In this document: positions 16,645-26,344 of the stretch, one piece after another
Numbering within the stretch: the stretch's first letter is position 1
Layout: each line of letters opens with the position of its first letter
Assembly: GCA_019116885.1 (NCBI GenBank)
Contig: DXAU01000073.1
Coordinates: forward strand, 1 to 64,000
Direction: 5' to 3'
DNA length: 64,000 bases
Source of the DNA: Candidatus Mediterraneibacter pullistercoris
GTDB lineage: Bacteria > Bacillota > Clostridia > Lachnospirales > Lachnospiraceae
Made by a program: the position numbers and the translations under genes
The notes under the pieces: generated by a model
Told to the model about the DNA's origin: nothing
What the model saw: only the letters and a program-made list of their open reading frames with translations
Databases searched by the model: none

Positions 16645-18138
16645 TTATCCCAGCCGAGGTACTTCCTGTCCTCTCAGCCGTATAACCGGCCCGCCGGTAC
16701 CCTCAATGTATTCTCTGGTAATCACTACCTCGCCTATGCTGTCATCTTTTGGAATCTCATACATGATGTCCAGCATAAACTCCTCTATGATGGCACGAAG
16801 CGCACGCGCTCCGGTATCTTTCTCCATAGCTTTCTCCGCAATGGCCTCCAGTGCCCCCTGGTCAAAATCCAGTTTCACTTCGTCAAGAGCAAGCAGCTTC
16901 TGATACTGTTTTAAAATCGCATTTCTTGGCTCTTTGAGTATCTTCACCATCATATCTTTGTCCAGCGGCTTCAGCGTAAATATAATCGGCAGACGTCCAA
17001 GAAACTCCGGAATCATGCCGAATTTCCTCAGATCCTCTACTGTAACTTTTGACAGGAGATCTTTGTCATGTTCAAACTTATCTTTCAGCTCCGAATTGAA
17101 CCCCATGGAAGTCTTTTTCTTGAGACGTTCCTTTATGATCTCATCGAGATCCGGAAATGCTCCGCCGCAGATAAACAGAATATTCTTTGTATTTACCGTA
17201 GTCAGCGGTACCATGGCATTTTTACTGTTCGCGCCCACCGGAACTTCCACATCGCTCCCTTCCAGGAGCTTTAACATGCCCTGCTGTACAGATTCTCCGC
17301 TCACGTCACGCTGGTTGGAATTGCGCTTCTTGGCAATCTTATCAATCTCATCGATAAATATGATGCCCTGCTCCGCTTTCTCCACATCATTGTCCGCCGC
17401 TGCCAGCAGCTTGGATACAACGCTCTCTATGTCATCGCCTATGTATCCCGCCTCAGTAAGGGATGTGGCGTCCGTGATTGCCAGCGGAACATCGAGGAGC
17501 TTTGCCAGCGTCTTGACAAGATACGTCTTTCCGCTTCCGGTCGGACCGATCATGAGCATATTGGACTTCTCGATCTCTATATCGTCCATCGTATCTGTGG
17601 CAACTCTCTTATAGTGATTGTACACGGCGACGGACATCGCCTTCTTTGCATATTCCTGTCCGACCACATACTCGTCAAGTCTTGCTTTTATTTTGTGGGG
17701 TGCAGGGACATCTTTTATATCAAGTTGATGGAATTCCTTTGGTTTTTCTTTTTTCTTCTTGATCTTCTGCGGCTTCGGCTGCATGTTCTCCAGATCTGAC
17801 ATGTTAAAGAACTGAACGCCGGGTATATTCATCAGACGGTTTAAGTCTACCGAACCGTTTGTCATGGCGTCAAAGCTTCTCTGCATGCAGTCCGGACACA
17901 CAGTGATATTGTTTGGAAGATCAATCATCTTCCCTGTCACGCTCTCCGGACGGTGGCAGACAAAGCAGATCTTTTCATATCCGTCGTCATCTTTGTCCTG
18001 GGAGCTGCCGCTGTCTTTTTTGCTGTTTTCAGCAGATACGACCTCTCGCTTTTCCCCCTCTCCGGACCGGCTGTCCTGCCCGCCGTTCTCTTTCTCTCTA
18101 TCTTCCTCATCCACTAAGATGAAATCCTGATCTGACAT
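16645..18138 (-). CDS. ClpX-like AAA+ unfoldase with long acidic N-terminus
   Basis: 497 residues; ordinary ClpX is about 420-430. Residues 1-55 are an extra acidic, Ser/Lys-rich region. A C4 zinc-binding domain follows (C58, C61, C81, C84), then AAA+ motifs: Walker A GPTGSGKT (198-205), Walker B IIFIDEIDK, sensor region and ClpX C-terminal D2-small domain. It is not next to clpP or tig, so it may be a second ClpX paralogue. It has its own promoter with a 12-bp palindrome in the spacer, implying specific regulation. Confidence 0.88.
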   Translation of the reverse strand: MSDQDFILVDEEDREKENGGQDSRSGEGEKREVVSAENSKKDSGSSQDKDDDGYEKICFVCHRPESVTGKMIDLPNNITVCPDCMQRSFDAMTNGSVDLNRLMNIPGVQFFNMSDLENMQPKPQKIKKKKEKPKEFHQLDIKDVPAPHKIKARLDEYVVGQEYAKKAMSVAVYNHYKRVATDTMDDIEIEKSNMLMIGPTGSGKTYLVKTLAKLLDVPLAITDATSLTEAGYIGDDIESVVSKLLAAADNDVEKAEQGIIFIDEIDKIAKKRNSNQRDVSGESVQQGMLKLLEGSDVEVPVGANSKNAMVPLTTVNTKNILFICGGAFPDLDEIIKERLKKKTSMGFNSELKDKFEHDKDLLSKVTVEDLRKFGMIPEFLGRLPIIFTLKPLDKDMMVKILKEPRNAILKQYQKLLALDEVKLDFDQGALEAIAEKAMEKDTGARALRAIIEEFMLDIMYEIPKDDSIGEVVITREYIEGTGGPVIRLRGQEVPRLG

Positions 18139-18177
18139 AAGTATTCCCCTTCTATATACAGATAATTTTGTTTCTTA

Positions 18178-18206
18178 ATTATAATACACCTGTACAGGTT
18201 ATACAA
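18178..18206 (-). promoter_or_regulatory. clpX-like promoter with palindromic operator in the spacer
   Basis: Minus strand -35 TTGTAT (18201-18206), 17-nt spacer, -10 TATAAT (18178-18183). The spacer holds the perfect 12-bp palindrome ACCTGTACAGGT (18188-18199). A dimeric repressor bound there would block RNA polymerase. Confidence 0.7.
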
Positions 18207-18229
18207 ATGAACTTTTTCTAAACCGCCGG

Positions 18230-18910
18230 CTACTGCACTTCCGCCAGCCTCAGTCCCGCCGTATCTGTCACAGGAATGGAAAAGACTACGGAGCGTGCCT
18301 TGCTCTCAAGCCCCGCGTGATCCATAATGGATTTCATAATCGCGTTTTTTGACTCTGTTTTCGTAACGATCAGGATCAGTTCCTTCTCATCTGCAATGGA
18401 GACCCCAAGGAACTTCTCTGCTCTTTCAAGTCCTGTTCCTTTCGCGTGGATCACTGTGCCGCCGCCTGCTCCCTGAGCTCTGGCAGCCTCCATCACTTCC
18501 TCGCTGTGCCCGTGGTTTGCGACTACGATGATAAGTTCATAATTTGTATTTTTCATGACACTCTCCTCTACTTTTTCAACTTTCTGTCCATCGATCAGAA
18601 ACTCCAGCACCTTTTTTCCTCCCACACTTGACAGCGGCATCAGAAATGCGATGCCCGTACCGGGGACGTCGATCTGTAATCTGTCCTCGAGTTCCCTTTT
18701 GACCTGTTTCCAGGTCTCGTCCGACACTATAGTCAGCGTTACCATCTTTTCTGTAACCTCGAGCCCGAAGTAGTCGAGGGTCTCGCTGGTCGCAGTCCCT
18801 TTCGCCAGTGTACACAGGGTGCACAAAAGGCCGATCTCCCCATAGCACGCCAGCAGTCTGCGCCCTACAGATCTTTTTGTGACTGTCATAAGCATATATA
18901 TATCACTCAT
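18230..18910 (-). CDS. P-II-like signalling protein with two ferredoxin-fold halves
   Basis: 226 residues, twice the size of GlnB. The second half (~120-226) has the P-II signature GAGGGTVIHAKGTG (147-160) and GVSIADEKELILIVTK; the first half looks like a degenerate copy. Canonical T-loop residues are not evident. It follows the DUF1538 membrane gene by 17 nt, an arrangement in which P-II-like proteins are thought to gate or regulate the membrane partner. The effector ligand is unknown. Confidence 0.8.
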   Translation of the reverse strand: MSDIYMLMTVTKRSVGRRLLACYGEIGLLCTLCTLAKGTATSETLDYFGLEVTEKMVTLTIVSDETWKQVKRELEDRLQIDVPGTGIAFLMPLSSVGGKKVLEFLIDGQKVEKVEESVMKNTNYELIIVVANHGHSEEVMEAARAQGAGGGTVIHAKGTGLERAEKFLGVSIADEKELILIVTKTESKNAIMKSIMDHAGLESKARSVVFSIPVTDTAGLRLAEVQ

Positions 18911-18927
18911 AGCGATGATCCTCCCTG

Positions 18928-20475
18928 TTAAAGTTCTATGATATCGTTATCCGGAAGCTGGGCAAAAGCAGCCGCGGCTTTTCTTGTTTCCATTTTTTCA
19001 AGATGTCTGGAATGAAGCTCGAACACAAGTCCAAGTATCTGTATCGTGATGAGCGGCGTCATAGCAACCATGGCGACGACCCCAAACGCGTCTGTAACGA
19101 TATTTCCGCCTACGCTGGTGCATGCTCCTATGGCAAACGGAAGCAGAAATGTAGCGGTCATCGGTCCCGACGCCACACCGCCGGAGTCAAATGCGATCGC
19201 CGTGAAAATCTTGGGCACGAAAAACGACAGTATAAGGGCAATGGCATATCCCGGTATCACGAACCAGAAAATCGATATCCCTGTCAGCACGCGCACCATC
19301 GCAAGTCCAAGGGACACAGCCACACCGATCGAAAGACTCAGGCTCATTGCACCCGCGCTTATCGTACCGGAAGTAATGTCTTCTACCTGACGCGTCAGGA
19401 CAAACACAGCCGGCTCGGCGCGCACGATAAAATATCCAATCATCATGCCGATAGGAACAATCACCCATTTATACGGGTTGTCCGCGAGCACCTGGCCGAG
19501 ATAATTTCCGGCCGGCATAAACCCCACGTTTACCCCTGTCAGGAACAGAAAGAGTCCTATGTATGTGTAGACCATACCGACAGCGATCCTGATAAGCGTC
19601 CTCTTCTGCACCCTCCTGAAAACAATCTGGAAGATGATAAAAAAGAGAATGATCGGCAGTAGAGAAACCGCCATCTCTTTCATATATTCAGGCAGTTCAT
19701 GTGCAAACATCTGCCAGAGTTCAGCAGAATCGCTGATATCCGGAATCTTTTCCGGCACATACGCCGCGCTCTCAGGACGGTAGATCAGGCTCAGGACAAG
19801 GACCGAAAGGATCGGACCCACAGATGAGAGAGCCACGAGTCCGAAACTGTCATCCTCTGCTCTCTCGTCGCTTCGGATGGCAGAGATACCGATACCAAAC
19901 GCCATGATAAACGGCACAGTCATAGGCCCTGTTGTCACGCCTCCCGAGTCAAAGGCCACAGCCACAAATTCATCCGGAGCGAAAAACGCCAAAGCAAACA
20001 CGATGATGTAGAGTACAATCAGCATATGCGCAAGCGAGATGCTGTACAGCATGCGGAGCAGCGACGCAACGAGGAAGATACCCACGCCGAACGCTACTGA
20101 AATCACAAGCACCATGTTCGGCACCGCCGGCACCTGTTCGGCAAGCACCTGGAGATCCGGCTCAGATATCGTCACGATAAAGCCAAGGATAAAAGTCAGA
20201 AACACCATCAGCCACAGCTTTTTCGTCTTTGTCATGGACGTTCCCACATTCTCGCCGATCGGAGTCATAGCCATCTCTGCTCCGAGAGTAAAGAACATCA
20301 TGCCTATGATCAGGAACATGGCCCCCAGCAGGAACGCCAACAGGATGCCTGGCTCCAGCGGCGCTATCGTAAAGCACAGGATCAGCACGATCGCAATGAT
20401 CGGCAGCACCGCCTTTAAAGTCTCATTCAATTTTTCTAGCAGCTTTTCTTTCAGTTTTACAATTTTAAAATTCAC
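18928..20475 (-). CDS. DUF1538 family membrane protein
   Basis: 515 residues with ~12 membrane segments in two homologous halves. Each half has an EPD or EPA motif (ISEPDLQVLAEQVP; RAEPAVFVLTRQV) and a signature AFDSGGVTTGPMTVPF or AFDSGGVASGPMTATF. The duplicated polar motifs inside membrane suggest an inverted-repeat or tandem transporter fold. Function is unestablished. The linked P-II-like gene downstream suggests regulated transport. Poorly separated from ligA (22 nt), so likely in the same long transcript. Confidence 0.85.
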   Translation of the reverse strand: MNFKIVKLKEKLLEKLNETLKAVLPIIAIVLILCFTIAPLEPGILLAFLLGAMFLIIGMMFFTLGAEMAMTPIGENVGTSMTKTKKLWLMVFLTFILGFIVTISEPDLQVLAEQVPAVPNMVLVISVAFGVGIFLVASLLRMLYSISLAHMLIVLYIIVFALAFFAPDEFVAVAFDSGGVTTGPMTVPFIMAFGIGISAIRSDERAEDDSFGLVALSSVGPILSVLVLSLIYRPESAAYVPEKIPDISDSAELWQMFAHELPEYMKEMAVSLLPIILFFIIFQIVFRRVQKRTLIRIAVGMVYTYIGLFLFLTGVNVGFMPAGNYLGQVLADNPYKWVIVPIGMMIGYFIVRAEPAVFVLTRQVEDITSGTISAGAMSLSLSIGVAVSLGLAMVRVLTGISIFWFVIPGYAIALILSFFVPKIFTAIAFDSGGVASGPMTATFLLPFAIGACTSVGGNIVTDAFGVVAMVAMTPLITIQILGLVFELHSRHLEKMETRKAAAAFAQLPDNDIIEL

Positions 20476-20497
20476 ACATTACCTGCCTTTCTTTACA

Positions 20498-22480
20498 TTA
20501 TCTCTTCAACATATTTAAAAACTCTTCTTCCGAAATGACCGGCACTCCAAGTTCTCTGGCCTTTCTGTTCTTGGAAGAAGCAGAATCCGCATCGTTGTTG
20601 ATCAGATAATCCGTCTTCGATGTTACGCTTCCTGTCACTTTCCCCCCTCTCTTCTCGATCTCTTCTTTTACTTCTGCCCGGTTAGCGAAATGTTCCACGC
20701 TCCCGGTTATTACAAAATTCACTCCCTCAAATCTCCGGGAGTCTTCTGTTATCTCTTCTTCAGGTATTTCCACCTCTCTGAGCAGGCGGGCAAACAGATC
20801 CCTGTGCTCTTCATCGGCAAAATAGTCTGCAAATGTTCCTGCGATCACTCCCCCCACTCCGGAGATACCGCTTAACTCCTCCACTGTTGCCGTCTGGATC
20901 TTTTCCGGATCATTTCCGAACGCTTTGCATATCAGCTTTGCGTTGGCAATCCCGATATTCGGTATTCCCAGACTGTAGACGAGGCGCGGGAGCGTCGTTG
21001 TCCGCGAATTCCTGATGCTGTTCTGGAGATTTTCGTATGACTTTTCTCCAAAGCCGTCCATCTGCATGATCTCTTCCGCATATCTGTCAAGATGAAACAG
21101 ATCCGTGAAGTCCCTCACATATCCGTTCATGATAAACTTCTCAAGCGTCGCCTCAGAAAGTCCCTCAATGTTCATGGCGTCTCTGCTCACAAACAGCGTA
21201 AACGATTTTATATGCTTTGCCTGGCACTTTGGATTGGTACAGCACAGAGTCTTCGTCCCGTTTTCCATGTCGATCCTCGTCTTTCCGCCGCAGACCGGAC
21301 ATTCTTCCGGGATGTCCCGCACTCCGCTCCTTGTCAGGTTTTCCGCGATCTGAGGAATAATCATGTTCGCCTTATACACTGTGATCCGGTCGCCGGCTCC
21401 CAGTTCCAGCTCTTCCATGATACTGATGTTGTGGACGCTGGCACGGCTCACTGTCGTTCCCTCCAGTTCTACCGGCTCAAATACTGCCACAGGATTGATA
21501 AGTCCGGTCCTTGACGGACTCCACTCAATCCTGTTAAGCGTAGTCTCGCGTATCTCATCCGCCCATTTAAAAGCAAACGAATCTCTCGGGAACTTTGCCG
21601 TACTCCCGAGAGACTGGCCGTAAACGATATCGTCATAGACGAGCACAAGACCGTCTGAAGGCACTTCGTTTTCACTGATATGATCTGCAAACCATGAAAC
21701 TTCTTCATCGATCGTCTCCGCTGTGACCGCATGGTTCTCCACCACGTCAAACCCCTGGCTTTTGAGCCACTGCATCTGATACAGTCTGGAGTTCTTAAAA
21801 TCTATTCCGTCAGCACGGACAAGGCTGAATGAATAAAATCTGACGTTTCTCTTCGCCGTAACCTCATTGTTGAGCTGACGCACAGAACCGCTGCACAAAT
21901 TCCGGGGATTCTTATATTTTGCGTCAGCATCCCCGATCTCCTCGTTTATCTTCTCAAAATCTTTATATGAGATAACCGCCTCGCCTCTCAGGACAAGTTC
22001 TCCCTGATACGGAATCGTAAGTGGGATGTTTTGAAACACTCTTGCGTTGTTCGTGACCACTTCTCCCACTTCTCCATTCCCCCGTGTCACGGCTTTCTCA
22101 AGAGAACCGTTCCGGTAGGTAAGGACGATGGTAAGACCGTCCAGTTTCCATGAGATCATGGCTTTCTGGCCGTCCAGAAATTCCTTCAGACGCCCGACGT
22201 CTTTCGTCTTGTCAAGAGACAGCATAGGACTCTCGTGTCTCTCTTTTGGCAGTTCGCTCAACACTTCGTATCCCACATTCACTGTAGGGCTTGCGGCAAG
22301 TGTTGTGCCAAGTTCCCGCTCCAGTTCCTGAAGCTCGTCGTAGAGCCGGTCATACTCGTAATTGCTCATGATCTCTTTGTCTTCCTGTTCATATGAGCGC
22401 CGCGCCTGGTTCAGAAGTTGCACAAGAGCATGCATCCGCTCCATCTTACCGTCCATTTTGTTCACTGTCTTTTCTGCCAT
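20498..22480 (-). CDS. ligA: NAD-dependent DNA ligase
   Basis: 660 residues. Domain Ia and adenylation domain with active-site Lys112 in SWKLDGL, then OB fold, C4 zinc finger (CPVCGG...CCTNPKC), helix-hairpin-helix repeats (~450-570) and a C-terminal BRCT domain (FEGVNFVITGSV; TDYLINNDADS). It joins nicks during replication and repair. It is slightly divergent from E. coli-type LigA (SWKLDG for the usual xxKxDG context); Clostridia sometimes carry two copies, and whether this is the essential one is not visible. Start ATG 22480. Confidence 0.93.
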   Translation of the reverse strand: MAEKTVNKMDGKMERMHALVQLLNQARRSYEQEDKEIMSNYEYDRLYDELQELERELGTTLAASPTVNVGYEVLSELPKERHESPMLSLDKTKDVGRLKEFLDGQKAMISWKLDGLTIVLTYRNGSLEKAVTRGNGEVGEVVTNNARVFQNIPLTIPYQGELVLRGEAVISYKDFEKINEEIGDADAKYKNPRNLCSGSVRQLNNEVTAKRNVRFYSFSLVRADGIDFKNSRLYQMQWLKSQGFDVVENHAVTAETIDEEVSWFADHISENEVPSDGLVLVYDDIVYGQSLGSTAKFPRDSFAFKWADEIRETTLNRIEWSPSRTGLINPVAVFEPVELEGTTVSRASVHNISIMEELELGAGDRITVYKANMIIPQIAENLTRSGVRDIPEECPVCGGKTRIDMENGTKTLCCTNPKCQAKHIKSFTLFVSRDAMNIEGLSEATLEKFIMNGYVRDFTDLFHLDRYAEEIMQMDGFGEKSYENLQNSIRNSRTTTLPRLVYSLGIPNIGIANAKLICKAFGNDPEKIQTATVEELSGISGVGGVIAGTFADYFADEEHRDLFARLLREVEIPEEEITEDSRRFEGVNFVITGSVEHFANRAEVKEEIEKRGGKVTGSVTSKTDYLINNDADSASSKNRKARELGVPVISEEEFLNMLKR

Positions 22481-22519
22481 AACTTCCCCATCCTGACTGT
22501 TTTTATATTCTTCCGCCTT

Positions 22520-23269
22520 TTATCTGTCCGGCGAATCCTGTATCAGCCTGTAGAGTTCTTCTAACTCTTCATCTGTCAGTTGTCTGTACTGCCCTTCTTT
22601 AAGATTCCCAAGACAGATATTCATCACCCTTACGCGGAGAAGGTCTTTCACCTCATATCCAAGCGCTTCACACATCCGTCTGATCTGGCGATTAAGCCCC
22701 TGAGTCAGTATGATCGAAAACGTATATTTCCCGATCTTTCTGACCTGGCACGGCCTTGTGACCGTATCCAGTATGGGGACCCCGCTAGCCATCTTTTCCA
22801 GAAATCCGTCCGTGATCTCCTTATCTACCGTCACTTTATATTCTTTCTCGTGATAGTTGGACGCACGCATCATCCGGTTGATGATATCCCCATTGTTTGT
22901 CATGAGCAGAAGCCCGTGGGAATCTTTGTCAAGCCTCCCGATATAAGTGACGCGGACCGGATAGTCGAGAAAGCGGACAATGCTGTTCCTTTCCCTCTTT
23001 TCTTCGGTACATACGATGCCTCTTGGTTTGTTCACTGCCAGAACGACCATTTCGTCCTGTTTTGAGATGATTCTGTTTCCCACCCTCACTTCCTGCCCCG
23101 GGATGATCTTCATCCCGGTCAGAGCTAGTCTTCCGTCAACTGTAACCCGGCCTCTTTCAATGAGGCGGTCTGCCTCACGCCTGGAGCACACCCCCGCCTC
23201 GCTCAAATACTTATTCAGTCTCACCGGTTCTCTTTTATTCAGAAATTGTTCTCTGATCTGATTACTCAC
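22520..23269 (-). CDS. rluF: 23S rRNA pseudouridine synthase RluF-type
   Basis: 249 residues. N-terminal S4 domain (VRLNKYLSEAGVCSRREADR) and RsuA/RluB/E/F catalytic domain with Asp in GRLDKDSHGLLLMTNNG. The context MRASNYHEKEYKVTVDKEIT and GLNRQIRRMCEALGYEVKDL is RluF-like rather than RluB. The best start is GTG 23269, which overlaps the stop of the DHHW gene (GTGAGTAA) and follows GGAG by 9 nt; a GTG at 23224 is an alternative. The overlap ties this RNA-modification gene translationally to the envelope cassette. Confidence 0.88.
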   Translation of the reverse strand: MSNQIREQFLNKREPVRLNKYLSEAGVCSRREADRLIERGRVTVDGRLALTGMKIIPGQEVRVGNRIISKQDEMVVLAVNKPRGIVCTEEKRERNSIVRFLDYPVRVTYIGRLDKDSHGLLLMTNNGDIINRMMRASNYHEKEYKVTVDKEITDGFLEKMASGVPILDTVTRPCQVRKIGKYTFSIILTQGLNRQIRRMCEALGYEVKDLLRVRVMNICLGNLKEGQYRQLTDEELEELYRLIQDSPDR

Positions 23270-24416
23270 CTGTAAACACTCCGCTGATATTATTATCCGT
23301 AAAAAATGTATTTCCACTGTACAGAAACAGTGTGTCCGTAATCCTGTAGGCATCCATGATATCCGTCATCGTCCCGCTGTAATACCGGGGATCTACAACA
23401 ACGATCTCGCGATAGTACGGTGCAAGGAACGGAATGAAACAGTCTGCAAAAGAATCTTTCACGACAAGCAGACGCTTCTCACTCGTAGATACGGTTCGAA
23501 TATCGATAAGGGAAGTGTCACCGCCCAGAAATACCCCGTATTTATCTCTTGTATCCAGCTTTGTAGAGTCATACAGAGATGTCACTGTCCTGCCTTCGTC
23601 CACATAATTCACAAGGACATCGTCGTCGCCGTCTGTCGGCACATAAATATCAATCTGCTCATTTTCTGAAAGACCGACGCCGCTCCTTGCTGACAGAGCT
23701 CCGTTGAAACTGTCTGTCACAGCATATGACACGAAATCATCCGCCACCTCTCCCTCTATCCCGAGCGTTGAAGCTGCGTCCTGGAATACATAGAAAGCGC
23801 CCAGCGTCGTCCAGTGATGGTCTGTCTTATAGTATATCTCCTCCGAGGCGTGCTCATTCAGGACAGACACTGCATCCACCCACTTCACAGAGTCCCCGAG
23901 CTCACGCCCCACCAGACCGAATAGCTGGCGCTGGTCCTCTACCGCTGCAAAAGGCGGCAGACTGTCTCCCAGGATGCATGCTGCGTCCGGAATGAGCATG
24001 AAAGAAACTGAAACATCAGGATAAGTCTGTGTAAAGCTCTTAATGGCATCGAGATTGGCGCTGAGCTGTTCGTTATCAGGCACTTCGATCTCTTCGAGAA
24101 GCTGTCCGCCGCTGCCTATATAGACACCGTTCTCCTTGCTGCTTCCGCCGAGACGGTCTAGCGCGACTTTCAGTCTGCGCCACGTATTACGCCCGGCAAA
24201 CTGGTCGCTCATGTAATTTTCCCACTGCTCCATAAAATCTCCGGTCATGACCATACTCATGTTCAGTCCCGGCTTTGTCTCAAGCATGCGGTTCTCTTCT
24301 TCCGACTGCTCCTTGTCCGGCATAACCAGATTCACGATCATCACAACAAAAAGAACCAGTATGAATATCATCCCGATGAGGCTCTCCGTCAAGCCTCTCT
24401 TTTTCCTGTTCTTCAT
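23262..24416 (-). CDS. DHHW family protein (AlgX/AlgJ/DltD-like), cassette copy 1
   Basis: 384 residues with a single N-terminal membrane anchor (~10-32) and an extracellular SGNH-like domain. The diagnostic block is YYKTDHHWTTLGAFYVF, with a late KDSFADCF block. Proteins of this group assist membrane O-acyltransferases in acetylating exported polysaccharide or teichoic acid. It lies 12 nt downstream of the MBOAT gene and is the last member of the first cassette. A paralogue is encoded at 28911-30134. Confidence 0.87.
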   Translation of the reverse strand: MKNRKKRGLTESLIGMIFILVLFVVMIVNLVMPDKEQSEEENRMLETKPGLNMSMVMTGDFMEQWENYMSDQFAGRNTWRRLKVALDRLGGSSKENGVYIGSGGQLLEEIEVPDNEQLSANLDAIKSFTQTYPDVSVSFMLIPDAACILGDSLPPFAAVEDQRQLFGLVGRELGDSVKWVDAVSVLNEHASEEIYYKTDHHWTTLGAFYVFQDAASTLGIEGEVADDFVSYAVTDSFNGALSARSGVGLSENEQIDIYVPTDGDDDVLVNYVDEGRTVTSLYDSTKLDTRDKYGVFLGGDTSLIDIRTVSTSEKRLLVVKDSFADCFIPFLAPYYREIVVVDPRYYSGTMTDIMDAYRITDTLFLYSGNTFFTDNNISGVFTGE

Positions 24417-24427
24417 AACATCCCTGC

Positions 24428-25837
24428 CTAAAATCTGAAATACAAAAACGGATTAAACGTATCTGTCACGAGAAACGCAACAGATATCAGAAACATTCCT
24501 ATATATACCACTGCTCCGGCCACAGTCTGCGCAGTCTGGCTTCTGAATGAGCCGACAGCGCCCCTGATGATCCTCAGCCCGAAATTCGAGGAGCCGATCA
24601 CCGCAATAAGATACATCAGCCAGTGCGTCAGCAGTATAAACGCGCCCCTGGCGTCCGCGATCCCCGCACCGCCTCCGACCATAGCCAGCAGGTAGCGCAT
24701 CGCATATCCGAGACTGGGGCTGAAGAAAAAGACCCACCCGACAAGCACGATGACTGCTGTGTAAATGTGCTGTACGATCTTCGGCAGATTTTCCAGAATC
24801 GCGCCCCACATATATTTTTCTGTTACAAGGATTACTCCGTAATACACGCCCCATGCGATAAAGTTCCATGCAGCGCCGTGCCACATGCCCGTGAGGGTCC
24901 AGACGACCATCAGATTGAAGATATTCCTCGATACAGTGCACTGGTTCCCCCCAAGCGGGATATAGACATATTCTCTGAACCATGTGCTCAGGGAGATATG
25001 CCATCTGCGCCAGAATTCTGTCACACTCTTTGATGTATATGGATAGTCAAAATTCTTCCTGAACTCAAATCCGAACATCTTCCCCAGGCCAACCGCCATA
25101 TCCGAATAACCGCTGAAATCAAAATAAATCTGAAAGGCAAAAGATATCACTCCAAGCCATGCCGTCAGTATAGAAAGATTGCCCGCCGGCATCGCCGCGA
25201 TCTCCTCAAAGACTTCACCTGCTGTGTTGGCGATCACCGTTTTTTTTGCAAGACCAATGATAAAATGCATAGCCCCCTGTCCGAACCTGGCCGGGCTCAT
25301 GCGGCGGCTGCGGAGCTGTTCCGCGATATCTGCATACCTGACGATGGGGCCTGCCGTAAGTTTTGGAAACATGCTGATATACAGTGCAAATTGCAGGATA
25401 TTCTTCTGCGCCTCCGCTCTTTTCCAGTATATGTCCAGAAGATAGGAGATTGCCTGGAACGTATAGAAAGAGATTCCTACGGGCAGCGCAAGCTCCCTGT
25501 AAGGGATATCCTCCGGCAGCATGGCGTTCAGTGTCTCCATGAGAAATGGGAAGTACTTAAAAAACCCAAGGATGAGAATGTTGCCCGTAAGAGCGAAGAT
25601 CAGGCTCATCTTTGCCCTGCGCGGATCATCTCCGCGCTCTCTGATATCCTGTCCGCAGAAATAGTTGAACAGAATGGAGAGGATCATAAGAATCACATAG
25701 ACAGGTTCTCCCCATGCATAGAACAAAAGACTCGCGGCCAAAAGTATAATATTTTTCGCTTTATATGGAACGATGTAATAAACTGCCAGCACGATTGGCA
25801 GGAACAGGAACAAAAATGTGATACTGCTGAATAACAT
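24428..25837 (-). CDS. MBOAT O-acyltransferase (AlgI/DltB/PatA-like), cassette copy 1
   Basis: 469 residues, about 11 membrane segments. MBOAT landmarks: LLFYAWGEPVYV near the N-terminus, GISFYTFQ, DFSGYSDMA, EFWRRWHISL and the presumed catalytic His in TGMWHGAAWNF. It moves acyl (usually acetyl) groups across the membrane to an extracellular acceptor with the help of DHHW/SGNH partners. Strongly similar to 30147-31559. The acceptor glycan is not identifiable from this window. Confidence 0.92.
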   Translation of the reverse strand: MLFSSITFLFLFLPIVLAVYYIVPYKAKNIILLAASLLFYAWGEPVYVILMILSILFNYFCGQDIRERGDDPRRAKMSLIFALTGNILILGFFKYFPFLMETLNAMLPEDIPYRELALPVGISFYTFQAISYLLDIYWKRAEAQKNILQFALYISMFPKLTAGPIVRYADIAEQLRSRRMSPARFGQGAMHFIIGLAKKTVIANTAGEVFEEIAAMPAGNLSILTAWLGVISFAFQIYFDFSGYSDMAVGLGKMFGFEFRKNFDYPYTSKSVTEFWRRWHISLSTWFREYVYIPLGGNQCTVSRNIFNLMVVWTLTGMWHGAAWNFIAWGVYYGVILVTEKYMWGAILENLPKIVQHIYTAVIVLVGWVFFFSPSLGYAMRYLLAMVGGGAGIADARGAFILLTHWLMYLIAVIGSSNFGLRIIRGAVGSFRSQTAQTVAGAVVYIGMFLISVAFLVTDTFNPFLYFRF

Positions 25838-25858
25838 CCGTTTCCCCTCTCCGTTGTA

Positions 25859-26344
25859 TTACAGGCTGCTGTTGAATACGCTCAGATAATCGCCGGCTTC
25901 CGGAGCTGCCGCGAAGAAGATATAGGCGCCTCTGACACTCTGCACAGAATCCTCAAGAATCCTCACTTCACCGGGCGCATAGCCCTCAAAATCATTCATC
26001 CTCGACTCGATGCGCTCCTCTATCGCTTCTGTGACCGTCTCGATCTGATCTTCTCTGTTCACTTTGATGAGAAGGACTTCTTCAGCCGATATATTTGACT
26101 CTGACGAGTAATACATGACGCCTGCATAATCTGCGGGATTCAGGCCGAAATTCCGCCTCAGCCTGGAATCGTCCTGCTCAGTCAGGCTCTCTTTGTCAAG
26201 CGAAGCGCTTACAGCCTTCTCTACTTCCTCGAACGGCTTTCTGCTCCCGCTGGCGTACAGCATAAGCAGCACAATGAACCCTATGACCGCAAGGGCCACA
26301 ACATATTTCATAATGCGGGCAATACTGACCCTGTCCTTCCTCAT
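25859..26344 (-). CDS. DUF4358 family membrane-anchored protein, cassette copy 1
   Basis: 161 residues: cytosolic start, one TM segment (~12-32), then an extracellular domain of ~125 residues with FGLNPADYAGVMYYSSESNI and EEVLLIKV, features of DUF4358. The family is seen next to MBOAT and SGNH genes in Lachnospiraceae. Function unknown; probably a part of the acyltransferase complex. It overlaps the SGNH gene upstream by 4 nt (ATGA). Confidence 0.85.
   Translation of the reverse strand: MRKDRVSIARIMKYVVALAVIGFIVLLMLYASGSRKPFEEVEKAVSASLDKESLTEQDDSRLRRNFGLNPADYAGVMYYSSESNISAEEVLLIKVNREDQIETVTEAIEERIESRMNDFEGYAPGEVRILEDSVQSVRGAYIFFAAAPEAGDYLSVFNSSL

Noticed and set aside
19003-19662. 219-codon plus-strand frame
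   Set aside because: Antisense to the DUF1538 gene; His/Arg/Lys-rich without any motif.
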